Positions 7,233 to 15,177 of a DNA stretch of 16,464 nucleotides are shown one piece after another. Position numbers and translations under genes: made by a program. This DNA comes from Prevotellaceae bacterium. Its GTDB lineage: Bacteria > Bacteroidota > Bacteroidia > Bacteroidales > Bacteroidaceae. The first letter of the stretch is position 1. Each line of letters opens with the position of its first letter. The stretch is taken from positions 1-16,464 of the forward strand of contig JAJPYW010000014.1 in assembly GCA_021204715.1 (NCBI GenBank), read 5' to 3'. The notes under the pieces were generated by a model. That model saw only the letters and a program-made list of their open reading frames with translations. It was not told where the DNA came from and ran no database searches.

Positions 7233-9497
7233 TCATTCACTCTCGTCACTCAATCCGTTCACGATGCCTTCATAGATTTCGGTACGTCCGTAGCCCGATG
7301 TCCAAGGACACAGCACGCTGCCGCCTTCCACTTGCGTCATGCTCGAGATGGATATGCCGTATTGGTTCTCCGGGGAAATCAACCGCCGGTATTCTTGCAT
7401 GATGAACGTTACGTAGGAGGCCGCCCGCTCGCGTTGTGCGGTCAGGGCGTCGTCGGCCGAGACGAAGTTGCCCGTCTCGTCTGCTACCATGACACTGAGC
7501 TCGGACACGCGCACGGGTCTGCCCGTGGCGGCGAGCTTGGTGAACAGCTCGGTTATTTCTTGCTCATAGCCCGCTTGGGTGGATTCTTTCTCGGAATACC
7601 ATGCGTTCAGGCGTATGTTGTACCCGTCTATCACGGTTTCGTTGTCGGGATCTTCCGTCTTGTCTTCCCATTCCTTCACCAAGTTGATGAGGTTGTCGGC
7701 GTTGCCGCTCACGTTGATGCCTTGGTAGAACGTGTTGCCCACGAAGAGCGTCAACGGTTGTTCCGAAGCCGCGCGCGCCATGCTCACGGCCTTGCGCGCA
7801 TACGCTTTCTCGCCCAAGTACTCGCCCCAGTTGAAGGTGTTGGCGTCGACGGTGTTGTCCAACGGCTCGCTGACTACATCCCACATCGTGATGTTTTCGC
7901 CGCCGGCCTCTACCATGCCGGTTATCCACTTGTCTAACTGTTCGGTCAGGATCTCTTCCTTCTCTTCGTCGGTCTTTTCGATGACGGTATCGCCTTTCCT
8001 TTCCCAGTTGAAGCTGATGTTGTCGATGTATCCATACCATGCACCCGATCCTGACCCGATGGTGAAGTCAAATTCGTTGAGCGCCGCCAAGTCGGAGCTC
8101 AACGAGAAGCTGCCGTCGGCGGTAGAGCCGTCGCTTAAAAGCGGTATGTTGACAACCCCGCGTCCCCATGCGTTGCTTGAGCAACCGTAGGTGGCGGGCT
8201 GGCTGCCGGTAAACGAGGTTCCGTTGATGCTCAAAGTCACGCCTACACCGTATATTCCGTTGCCGTCAATGAAATACATATCCACGGAGATGGAACTATA
8301 ATCACCCAACGTCATGCCGTCGTCCAACGTTACGTGGAATTCAGGATAGGAATAGACGGCCATGTCGTTGGCCGTACCTATCTGCAGCACGTTGCCGCTC
8401 TTGCCGGCCGGGTCGGCCACCACCACGGCTTGTGAACCGTTGGTCATGGGGTACTCGGTACCTATGGCGTCGTCCTCGAAGTCAATGGTCGTGGCGCCGT
8501 CGGCCACTGTTTGCCAAGTGAAGCCGATGTTGTCGATATAGAAATCTATATTGGAGCCTTGGCACACGCCGATGGCTATCTGGAACTCGGTGAGGTCTTT
8601 CAAGGCGGTATGCCAGCTCTCGTTCTCGATGGAATAGGATATTTGTGTCCACCTTTCTGAAGACTCCATGCTGCTCAAGCCATCACTGAATTCCGACCTG
8701 TACTGGTTACGGTCGGTCCATCCTTCCGGGAGGATGTAAAGGCGGAAGGCGGCGTTCCAACCGTCGGATATGTAGTAGGAGTCGAAGATGAAGTCTTTCA
8801 TGTCGCCCAATGTCTTGCCGTCGGGCAACTTGACGTCGAACACGGGCAAGTGGTATTCAGCCGTATAACCTTCGGCTTCGGAAATGTGGAGCACCTTTCC
8901 CCTGCTGCCCGACTCGGTGGGGTCGTACTCTACCTTGTCACCCAATAGATCCGGTTGGTCGAGGTACTGGACGGAGGCGTAGTACTTGCCTATTTCATCG
9001 TCTTCAAAGTCAATCAAGATTGTCTGGCCGGTTTCTGAAACGAATGGAATCACCTCGTCGGCTATCAACCCGTTCAAGTAGGTGGCCGGCTGTCCTTGGT
9101 TGGAGCAGAGCGCTCCGCCATAGACGGTCACGCCATCGTCGGCGGCCGCTTGCCCCAAGGTCTTGACATCGCTGAAGTCATAATCTCCACCCGAGTCGAT
9201 CATGTCGGCAGGTGTGTAGGCCCCGTTGACGTCGATGCCCTCGAAGTTGTTTATCATTGTGGAGTAAGCCAGTTTCTTGGCTTCAAAATCGCCCGGCGCC
9301 ATGGTGGTGGCAAGAATGAAAGGCGATCCCGCTTCGCGCACGATATACGACTTCAACACGTCGAAGTAATTGAGGTATTCTTGCGTGGCTACGTCCGTGG
9401 GCTTTTCGGGCGTGTCGATGGTCACATCATACTCATCGATACATGCCACGCATGCTAACGAGAACGCGCATACAGCTAATTTATTTATATATTTCAT
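7233..9497 (-). CDS. xyn10C: GH10-type lipoprotein with two inserted carbohydrate-binding modules and an altered active site
   Basis: Taking MKYINK at 9497 as start gives 754 residues with a lipoprotein signal (Cys19, then IDEYD). An upstream ATG at 9527 overlaps the DUF1735 stop but would add an unlikely N-terminal extension. The N-terminal GH10 half (about 40-150, VYGGALCSNQG then YLNGLIADE) is separated from the C-terminal half (about 505-750) by two tandem beta-sandwich modules. This is the interrupted layout known from xylan-system Xyn10C enzymes. The acid/base Glu544 (WDVVSEP) and nucleophile Glu666 (RVSELSV) are present. Many other conserved residues are changed: the usual GHTLxWH is GGALCSN, Asn before the acid/base is Ser543, TQMH is IRLN, ELD is ELS, and the Trp near the C-terminus (GITxW) is Ser. 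Residues near 70-105 show no clear ENxMK-type motif. It may be a weak or re-specified xylanase, or a xylan-binding protein. Ligand contacts were inferred from remembered family motifs, not from an alignment. Confidence 0.85.
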   Translation of the reverse strand: MKYINKLAVCAFSLACVACIDEYDVTIDTPEKPTDVATQEYLNYFDVLKSYIVREAGSPFILATTMAPGDFEAKKLAYSTMINNFEGIDVNGAYTPADMIDSGGDYDFSDVKTLGQAAADDGVTVYGGALCSNQGQPATYLNGLIADEVIPFVSETGQTILIDFEDDEIGKYYASVQYLDQPDLLGDKVEYDPTESGSRGKVLHISEAEGYTAEYHLPVFDVKLPDGKTLGDMKDFIFDSYYISDGWNAAFRLYILPEGWTDRNQYRSEFSDGLSSMESSERWTQISYSIENESWHTALKDLTEFQIAIGVCQGSNIDFYIDNIGFTWQTVADGATTIDFEDDAIGTEYPMTNGSQAVVVADPAGKSGNVLQIGTANDMAVYSYPEFHVTLDDGMTLGDYSSISVDMYFIDGNGIYGVGVTLSINGTSFTGSQPATYGCSSNAWGRGVVNIPLLSDGSTADGSFSLSSDLAALNEFDFTIGSGSGAWYGYIDNISFNWERKGDTVIEKTDEEKEEILTEQLDKWITGMVEAGGENITMWDVVSEPLDNTVDANTFNWGEYLGEKAYARKAVSMARAASEQPLTLFVGNTFYQGINVSGNADNLINLVKEWEDKTEDPDNETVIDGYNIRLNAWYSEKESTQAGYEQEITELFTKLAATGRPVRVSELSVMVADETGNFVSADDALTAQRERAASYVTFIMQEYRRLISPENQYGISISSMTQVEGGSVLCPWTSGYGRTEIYEGIVNGLSDESE
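8001..8492 (-). repeat. Second inserted CBM-like module of the GH10 protein
   Basis: This encodes residues about 336-499. It opens with TTIDFEDDAIGTEYP and closes with GYIDNISFNWER, mirroring the first module. The protein copies are diverged, so the duplication is old or the modules were recruited separately. The module ends just before the acidic stretch EKTDEEKEE, where the GH10 fold resumes. Confidence 0.7.
8514..9020 (-). repeat. First inserted CBM-like module of the GH10 protein
   Basis: This encodes residues about 160-328 of the GH10 protein. It opens with TILIDFEDDEIGKYY and closes with IDFYIDNIGFTWQ, and the second module has the same opening and closing motifs. The fold type expected for such inserts is a CBM4/CBM22-like beta-sandwich that binds xylan. 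Aromatic residues such as Trp247, Trp260, Trp283 and Trp295 are candidates for sugar stacking, which is inferred. Confidence 0.7.
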
Positions 9498-9523
9498 ATC
9501 GTTGGTCTTTAGAAATTGATAAA

Positions 9524-10513
9524 TCATTGCTCAACCGTGGAGAAATACTCCTGTGTGACGCCCCTGTACTGCATTACCAATGTGTCCACCGTCTGGTAAA
9601 CGGCGTTCAGGTCGGGGATGTCCACCGTGTAGTCCAAATAGAGCGCGTCGCGGTCTTTGCCGCCGAAGCTCTCCTTCTCCCCTTGGGCCACATACTTGCC
9701 GGTGCCGGTGGCGGTCACGTTCTCCGTGTTGCTGCCCACCGTGCAGGTGCCGTCCTCTTGGAACGAGAGTTTCAGGTCTACCACATAGTTCACGCCCGCG
9801 TTGTCCTTGTAGGTAATGGGCAGGCTGTTCTCCAAGTAGCCGGTAGTGTAGGTCTGCACCTGCTCGTCGTTCTCCACATACTCATAGTGCCGGGCCACTC
9901 CGTTGACCACGCCGTTTGAAGTAACTATATCCGTGCCGTGACGCAGGTAATGGGCTTCCCAAGGATTGATGTACTTCAAGGCGTAGAGCACGTAATCCTT
10001 GTCTTCGAGGATGGAGTCCACGCCCTGCACAATGCCCGTGATGCGCAGCGGAATGACGTAGGTGGTTTCAATCGACAGTGGGTCGTTGAAGAAGGCGTCG
10101 GCCAATTCCACTTTCACGCCGCCCAATATCTCGCCTTTGTTGATGCGCAGCTTGTCGTCGTCCAACGTATAATAGTTGGTAGGCATGGGTGTGACCTTTT
10201 TCACGGCTACATCTTCTTCGGCAAACCAAAGGTTGTCGCAGAGGGACTCGTCTACCGTATAATTCAACACGATGTCTTTTTTGTTCCCGTAGGAACCGCC
10301 CATGGTAGCCTTTATCCATATACAGTGGTTGTTGTCGTCGCTCAAGTCCCATTCGGGGTCGTTGCCCAACTCGACGGTACGTATCGGCGTCTGGGCTGCA
10401 AAATAGGCTGTCTGGTAATCGAAATCGCTGTACACCGGGTCGCCGCTCTCGCAAGAAGCGCCTAAGGCCATCAGTGCGCCCATCAGTATCCAATTGTAAA
10501 TCCTCTTTTCCAT
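9524..10513 (-). CDS. xusE: DUF1735 (BT_3987-like domain) lipoprotein, XusE-type
   Basis: From MEKRIYN at 10513 the product is 329 residues with lipobox GASC (Cys21) followed by ESGDP. ATGs at 10534 and 10543 are alternatives: 10543 overlaps the SusD stop, and 10534 has AAGGA 8 bases upstream. The N-terminal part (about 30-185, with YYTLDDDKLRINKGE and TTYVIPLRITG) matches DUF1735, a beta-sandwich found in SusCD-linked lipoproteins. The C-terminal part (about 190-329, starting NPWEAHYLRHGTDIV) resembles the DUF4361/DUF5627-type lipocalin-like domains that often follow. In xylan utilization systems the gene between the second susD and xyn10C is xusE, and this gene sits exactly there. Its probable role is surface glycan binding that assists the transporter, inferred from position and family. 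Confidence 0.85.
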   Translation of the reverse strand: MEKRIYNWILMGALMALGASCESGDPVYSDFDYQTAYFAAQTPIRTVELGNDPEWDLSDDNNHCIWIKATMGGSYGNKKDIVLNYTVDESLCDNLWFAEEDVAVKKVTPMPTNYYTLDDDKLRINKGEILGGVKVELADAFFNDPLSIETTYVIPLRITGIVQGVDSILEDKDYVLYALKYINPWEAHYLRHGTDIVTSNGVVNGVARHYEYVENDEQVQTYTTGYLENSLPITYKDNAGVNYVVDLKLSFQEDGTCTVGSNTENVTATGTGKYVAQGEKESFGGKDRDALYLDYTVDIPDLNAVYQTVDTLVMQYRGVTQEYFSTVEQ

Positions 10514-10536
10514 AATCGTTCTGTTGTAATGCATAG

Positions 10537-12303
10537 TTACCATCCTTTGTTTTGTTCCAAATTGTTAAACTTCAAGGTTTCCGTATAGGGAATAGGCCCG
10601 TAATACATGTAGTCCTTGTAGGCGCGTTCCTCCACGTCCATATACGTGTAAGTCGAACCGTTTACATCCACGCCGCGGGCCGTCTCGTTCATGTCGGCTT
10701 TCCAACGGCGCAAGTCCCATATACGGAACCCCTCGAAGCAAAGCTCCAAGCGGCGCTCGTTGTGGATGAGCTCGCGCATCAAGTCTTGGTCGGCGGCACA
10801 CGTCTCCAAGTAGCGGTCGCTGGTTCCGCCCACACCGGCGCGTTGGCGGATGGCCTTGATTACATCGTAAGCCGAATAGCCGTGCGTGCCCGTTCCCGTA
10901 GGTCCCCATGCTTCGTTGGCGGCCTCGGCATAGTTCAAGAAGATTTCCGTGGCGCGGATGCGCGGCCGGTAGTGCGTCTGTCCGCTGGTGGATACCGGGT
11001 TGCAGTTCACCGACATAATTAAGAACTTCTTCATGTAGTAGCCCGTGCGCGTGCTGGTGGAGATGACGTTGAGCCCGTCCTCCGTACCCGACTGGCTGCC
11101 CGTATAGATGGTAGAACTCGACGGACCCTCGGTGGCGCCGTTGTAGATGATGTAGTCGTACAGGCGCGGGTCGCGGTTGCTGTAGGGGTTGCTGCTGTCA
11201 TACCCGCTGGCCGCGTTGTCTATGGGATAGCCGTTGGCCATGGGGAAGGCGTCCACCAAGTTCTGTGTGGGGTTCATCCTGCCGTTGCCGAAGAGCGTGG
11301 GCGGATAGTGCTTGTCTTCCAAGTCCGTGTTGTTGGTCTGCACGTTCTCGCGCCATATCATCTCGTCGGGATTGGCGCCTTCGGCCAAGTTGCTTATCTC
11401 GTCCGTGTTGGTGTACCACGTTACCCCGTTGGCGGCCAAGCCGCTTATGCCGCCTTTCAAATCAATGACCTCGGCGGCGGCATCGGCGGCATCCTCCCAC
11501 GTCACTGTGTTGCTGGCGTCTTGGAATTGCGGGCTGGCGGCCATCAAGAGCAGGCGCGAGCGGATGGCTTTGGCAATCATGCCGTTCAACAGCTGCCGGG
11601 CGTCGTTGCCCATGGCGTTGTTGTAAAGTTCCCAAGAGGTGGTGATGCTTTGGTATTTCTCAGGCACTTCCGCTCCATCGGCCAAGTCGTTGTAGTCATC
11701 GGGCAACAACTCTTCGGCGGTGGCAAGGTCGTCGAGCGCCTGCTGCACGCACTCCATGAAAGTGGATCGGGGAATGTTGAAGTCGGCGTCTGATTCCAAG
11801 AACTCGTTGATAATAGGCACGCCCATCAGCCGTCCGTCGTCAGTATAGCCGGCGTGCGAGCGTAGCAGCAGGTACATGTGCAGCGCCCTCAAGCCGAAGG
11901 CCTCGCCCCGGGTGCGCATGTTGATGAGTTCCCTTACCGAGAGGTCGTTCACGTAGTCAATGTCCACGCCGTTCTCTATGTACTGGTTCAGGTACAGGAT
12001 GGCAGCGTAAGAAGCGTCCCAGCGGGAAAGCGGGTCGTTGCTCGAGGTCCATGTACCGGTGGCCATCTTCAGGTAACTGCTGGTATAGTCGTTGGTTACA
12101 GCGTCGTCGGTGGCGTAGTCCCAATCCTGTATATAGCTGGGTATCGCGCTGTACCCCCTTGTGAGGAAACTTTGGCCGAAATTGGGCTCGGTGGTCATCT
12201 GGCTCAAGTCTTTGAAGTTCTCGTTGGCCGGCTCGAACAGGTCCGAACAGCCCGTCATCAGGAAAGAACCGGTCAACAACGCCAATATAATCACTCTTTT
12301 CAT
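10537..12303 (-). CDS. xusD: SusD/RagB-family nutrient-binding outer-membrane lipoprotein
   Basis: The product is complete at 588 residues. It has lipobox MTGC (Cys19) and ends in the Gly-Trp typical of SusD proteins. SusD hallmarks include TRGEAFGLRALHMYLL (131-146, a tetratricopeptide-like helix), NRDPRLYDYI (377-386), EIFLNYAEAANEAWG (453-467), AIRQRAGV (484-491) and ERRLELCFEGFRIWDLRRW (516-534). SusD proteins lie on the cell surface over the SusC pore and capture oligosaccharides. Here the probable ligands are xylan-derived chains, as the neighbours suggest. The gene follows the SusC gene by 27 bases and its stop overlaps an ATG of the DUF1735 gene, which suggests translational coupling. 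The Trp at several surface positions cannot be assigned to the binding platform without a structure. Confidence 0.95.
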   Translation of the reverse strand: MKRVIILALLTGSFLMTGCSDLFEPANENFKDLSQMTTEPNFGQSFLTRGYSAIPSYIQDWDYATDDAVTNDYTSSYLKMATGTWTSSNDPLSRWDASYAAILYLNQYIENGVDIDYVNDLSVRELINMRTRGEAFGLRALHMYLLLRSHAGYTDDGRLMGVPIINEFLESDADFNIPRSTFMECVQQALDDLATAEELLPDDYNDLADGAEVPEKYQSITTSWELYNNAMGNDARQLLNGMIAKAIRSRLLLMAASPQFQDASNTVTWEDAADAAAEVIDLKGGISGLAANGVTWYTNTDEISNLAEGANPDEMIWRENVQTNNTDLEDKHYPPTLFGNGRMNPTQNLVDAFPMANGYPIDNAASGYDSSNPYSNRDPRLYDYIIYNGATEGPSSSTIYTGSQSGTEDGLNVISTSTRTGYYMKKFLIMSVNCNPVSTSGQTHYRPRIRATEIFLNYAEAANEAWGPTGTGTHGYSAYDVIKAIRQRAGVGGTSDRYLETCAADQDLMRELIHNERRLELCFEGFRIWDLRRWKADMNETARGVDVNGSTYTYMDVEERAYKDYMYYGPIPYTETLKFNNLEQNKGW

Positions 12304-12330
12304 ATTGTATATAGTTTTAATGGGTTAGCG

Positions 12331-15138
12331 TTAGAATTTAGCGGTCACACCGAGATTGTAGAAACGGCATTGCGGCGTGGTGCCGATGTTCATCTCCATA
12401 TACTTGTGTTCTTTGGAGATGGTGAGCAGACTCTCGCCGCTCACGTAGACGCTCATGCCTTTCAACACCTTGTTCTTCATGAACCACTCTTCGGGCATGT
12501 TGTAGGTGAGCTGCACGCGGTTCAGCTTGAAGCACCTCGTGTTGTACCGCCAGAAGGTGGAGCTTTGGAAGTTGTTGGTGTTGCTCTGCGTGGTAAGGCG
12601 CGGATAGGTGGCCGTGTCGGCCGTCTCGGGCGTCCAGCGTCCCCACACCACTTCAGAGTACTTGCGGTCGCCGTACACCCACCAGTAGGTGTTGTTCTTG
12701 TAGCCTATGCCGCCTGCCTGCCCCGAACCCAAGGCGAAAAGCGTGAAGTCCTTCCATTTCAAAGTCAAGTTCACGCCGAAAGTGAAGGGGTTGCCGCTGT
12801 TGCCCAATACCACCCGGTCGTTGGTGTCGATCTGGCCGTCGCCGTTCACATCTTGGTATTTCAAGTCGCCGGCTTGCACGCTGCCCAGAGTCGAGGTATA
12901 GCCGCCATCAATGTCGTCCTGCGTGAGGAAGCCCTCGCACACATACCCCCATGAGGCGTTGAGTGACCGGCCTTGCGTGCGCAAGTAGTCATATTCCACC
13001 GCCTCGTCGCGTCTCAAAGCCTTGCTGCGGTAGAGCATGCCCATGAATCCCAACGTGGCGTCTACTTTGCCAACGCGTTTGTTCAAGTAAATCGAGAAGT
13101 CGAAACCTTGCCGGCGGTCGTTGTTGTAGTTGATGTAAGGTGTAAGTCCTGCCGTTGCGTAATATGAGGGGAAGGTAGTGGCATCGCTGATGAGCCCGCC
13201 GTCGGTGTCCTGCGTGAAGAGGTTGAAGTCGAACTTCACGAGTCCTTTCAGCAACGAACCTTCCAACCCCACGCGGTACTCCTCGCGGGTGAGCATGCGC
13301 AGCTGGTCGTTGTCGCCCCTTACGTAGCCGTAGAACCAGCCGCCTTGAGAGGCGTCCTTCCACTGGAACCAGTTGCTCTGGGTATTGAACGTACTTTTAT
13401 AGAGATAGTAGTCGCTGATGTCGATGTCTTGGTGCAGCAGCGAGTAGGCGGCGGTCAGTTTCAAATTGTCCACCCAAGTGACGTTCTGCATGAAGTTCTC
13501 TTTGTCCAATCTCCAGCCCAACGTGATGGATGGAGAGAGGGCGTTGCGGTGGTTCTCGGGCAACTTGGCCGAGTGTACCACGGCCAGCCCGAAATCGGCA
13601 TAGTAACGGCGGTCGTAGTTATACCGGGCGCTGAGCCCCAAGTTCACGTTGCTGGTGCGGTGGTAGGTACTGCCGTCGTTGTTCTCGTCCTTGCCGTCTT
13701 GCTCTTGGAAACCCCAGCCCACCAATGTGGCCGACACGTTGTGCAGCCGGTTGAACTGACGGTTGTAGTCGAACTGCGCGCTGAAGGTGATTACCTGCGA
13801 CATGCTCGAGTTGTCCACCGTTTCCGAAGTGGACTGCTTGTCCAAGTTGTATTGTGTCAAGTCCACAATCACATCCTTGCCGTTCACGTTACTCCACGTG
13901 GGCTCGTACACGGCGTAGGTGTTGTTGTAATCCTCGGTATAGTAGTCCATGTAGTCTATGTTGAACAAGGTCTTGAAGGAAAGCCCTTTGAGCAACATGT
14001 CGAGCTTGGCGTCCAAGCCCACTTGGAACGAGAAGTTGCGCTGCTTCACGGCCTCGTAGCCAGCTACCGACAAGTCGGCGAAGGCGTTGGTGGTGTCGGT
14101 GGAACGGCCGCCAATCAAGTACTTGCCGTCAATCACGTTCCCGCTGCCGGCCACGATGGCGGCGATGTCGCTGTTGTCCATGTCCATTTGGTCAATGGGT
14201 AGCAACGGTGCGAACCAGTTGGGGCGCAGGTTGGCCGACTGGTTCCAGAAACCGTAGACCGAACTCTTCGTGCTGTGGGTGTTCTCGATGATTACCCCGG
14301 CGCTGGCGAAAGCCTTCATCCAGTCGGTCACTTTCAACTCCACGTTCGAGAGCAGGTTGAACTTCACGTAGTTGTCGCCGCTTGCCTGGCCGTATTTCAA
14401 CAAGGTGTTGTTGTAGGTCAACGACATGTTGGCGTAATACTTGGCGTTGTCGTTACCGCCGGTCACCTCGCCGGTCACGTCGGTCTTGTTGTACACCCGG
14501 CGCAAGTTGTCATGGGTGAAGTACTTGGTGTCGGGATAGCGGTAAGGATTCGTTCCCATGGCCGTGTTGTAAATGTCGGCGTCGCTGTACAGCGCCGACA
14601 GACCGTCGTTGGCACGCGCCTCGTTGTAGAGCGTCATGTAAGAGGCCGCGTCCAAATAGTTCGGATAAGACTTGGGCACATACAAGCCGGTGTTCGCCCT
14701 CATGTCGATGGACAGCGGCTGCTCCTTTCCCTTTTTGGTTGTAATCAGCACGGCTCCCTTGGCGGCGCGGCTGCCGTAGAGCACCAACGCGCTGGCCGCC
14801 TTCATCACCGTGATGCTCTCTATCTGCGAGGGCAGCACCGTGGAGGCGTCGCGGGGCACGCCGTCCACCAATACGAGCGGCGACTGTCCCCACGTGTTGC
14901 CGTCATAACCGCCTACGAAGCTTTGCAAGCCGTCCGTACTGCCCGTATAATACTCCTTCTTCATGAGATCCTCCACGTCGATGGCCGTCACGCCGCCAAG
15001 CAGGTCTTGTTTCTCCACATCTGTGAAGGCCACGTGCACCTTGGTGGTGTCGGAGGGCACTTGCGCCCATGCTTCCACGCCCGTAAGGTGAATTGCGGCA
15101 ACCATCGGGATAGTGATCAATGCATTATATAATTTCAT
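12331..15138 (-). CDS. xusC: SusC/RagA-family TonB-dependent outer-membrane transporter lacking the N-terminal carboxypeptidase-D-like domain
   Basis: The 935-residue product has a type I signal peptide (cleavage near AWA-Q, residue 25) and then a candidate TonB box (KVHVAFTDVEKQDLLGG, 33-49). The plug follows directly, with SPLVLVDGVPRD (86-97), IESITVMKAASALVLYGSRA (106-125) and AAKGAVLITTKKG (125-137). The beta-barrel fills the rest and includes the common DVNGDGQIDTNDRVVLG extracellular loop, and the chain ends in aromatic Phe. There is no room for the regulatory-like CarboxypepD domain found in longer SusC proteins. That is known among the second transporters of tandem susCD systems. It moves oligosaccharides captured by SusD into the periplasm using TonB energy. 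It starts 39 bases after the stop of the preceding SusD gene, with AAGGA just upstream of the ATG. Confidence 0.95.
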   Translation of the reverse strand: MKLYNALITIPMVAAIHLTGVEAWAQVPSDTTKVHVAFTDVEKQDLLGGVTAIDVEDLMKKEYYTGSTDGLQSFVGGYDGNTWGQSPLVLVDGVPRDASTVLPSQIESITVMKAASALVLYGSRAAKGAVLITTKKGKEQPLSIDMRANTGLYVPKSYPNYLDAASYMTLYNEARANDGLSALYSDADIYNTAMGTNPYRYPDTKYFTHDNLRRVYNKTDVTGEVTGGNDNAKYYANMSLTYNNTLLKYGQASGDNYVKFNLLSNVELKVTDWMKAFASAGVIIENTHSTKSSVYGFWNQSANLRPNWFAPLLPIDQMDMDNSDIAAIVAGSGNVIDGKYLIGGRSTDTTNAFADLSVAGYEAVKQRNFSFQVGLDAKLDMLLKGLSFKTLFNIDYMDYYTEDYNNTYAVYEPTWSNVNGKDVIVDLTQYNLDKQSTSETVDNSSMSQVITFSAQFDYNRQFNRLHNVSATLVGWGFQEQDGKDENNDGSTYHRTSNVNLGLSARYNYDRRYYADFGLAVVHSAKLPENHRNALSPSITLGWRLDKENFMQNVTWVDNLKLTAAYSLLHQDIDISDYYLYKSTFNTQSNWFQWKDASQGGWFYGYVRGDNDQLRMLTREEYRVGLEGSLLKGLVKFDFNLFTQDTDGGLISDATTFPSYYATAGLTPYINYNNDRRQGFDFSIYLNKRVGKVDATLGFMGMLYRSKALRRDEAVEYDYLRTQGRSLNASWGYVCEGFLTQDDIDGGYTSTLGSVQAGDLKYQDVNGDGQIDTNDRVVLGNSGNPFTFGVNLTLKWKDFTLFALGSGQAGGIGYKNNTYWWVYGDRKYSEVVWGRWTPETADTATYPRLTTQSNTNNFQSSTFWRYNTRCFKLNRVQLTYNMPEEWFMKNKVLKGMSVYVSGESLLTISKEHKYMEMNIGTTPQCRFYNLGVTAKF

Positions 15139-15177
15139 AGTGTCCTTTGTTTTATGATTAGTAATATCCTCCCTTGT

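Noticed and set aside
11878..12954. Plus-strand open frame of 358 codons across the SusD/SusC junction
   Set aside because: It spans the antisense of two well-supported genes and their gap, with a low-complexity Val/His/Gly-rich translation and no recognisable motif.
13345..15132. Two plus-strand open frames of 285 codons opposite the SusC gene
   Set aside because: Both lie fully antisense to a strongly supported SusC gene, have Val/His-rich translations with no domain, and look like shadows of codon bias.
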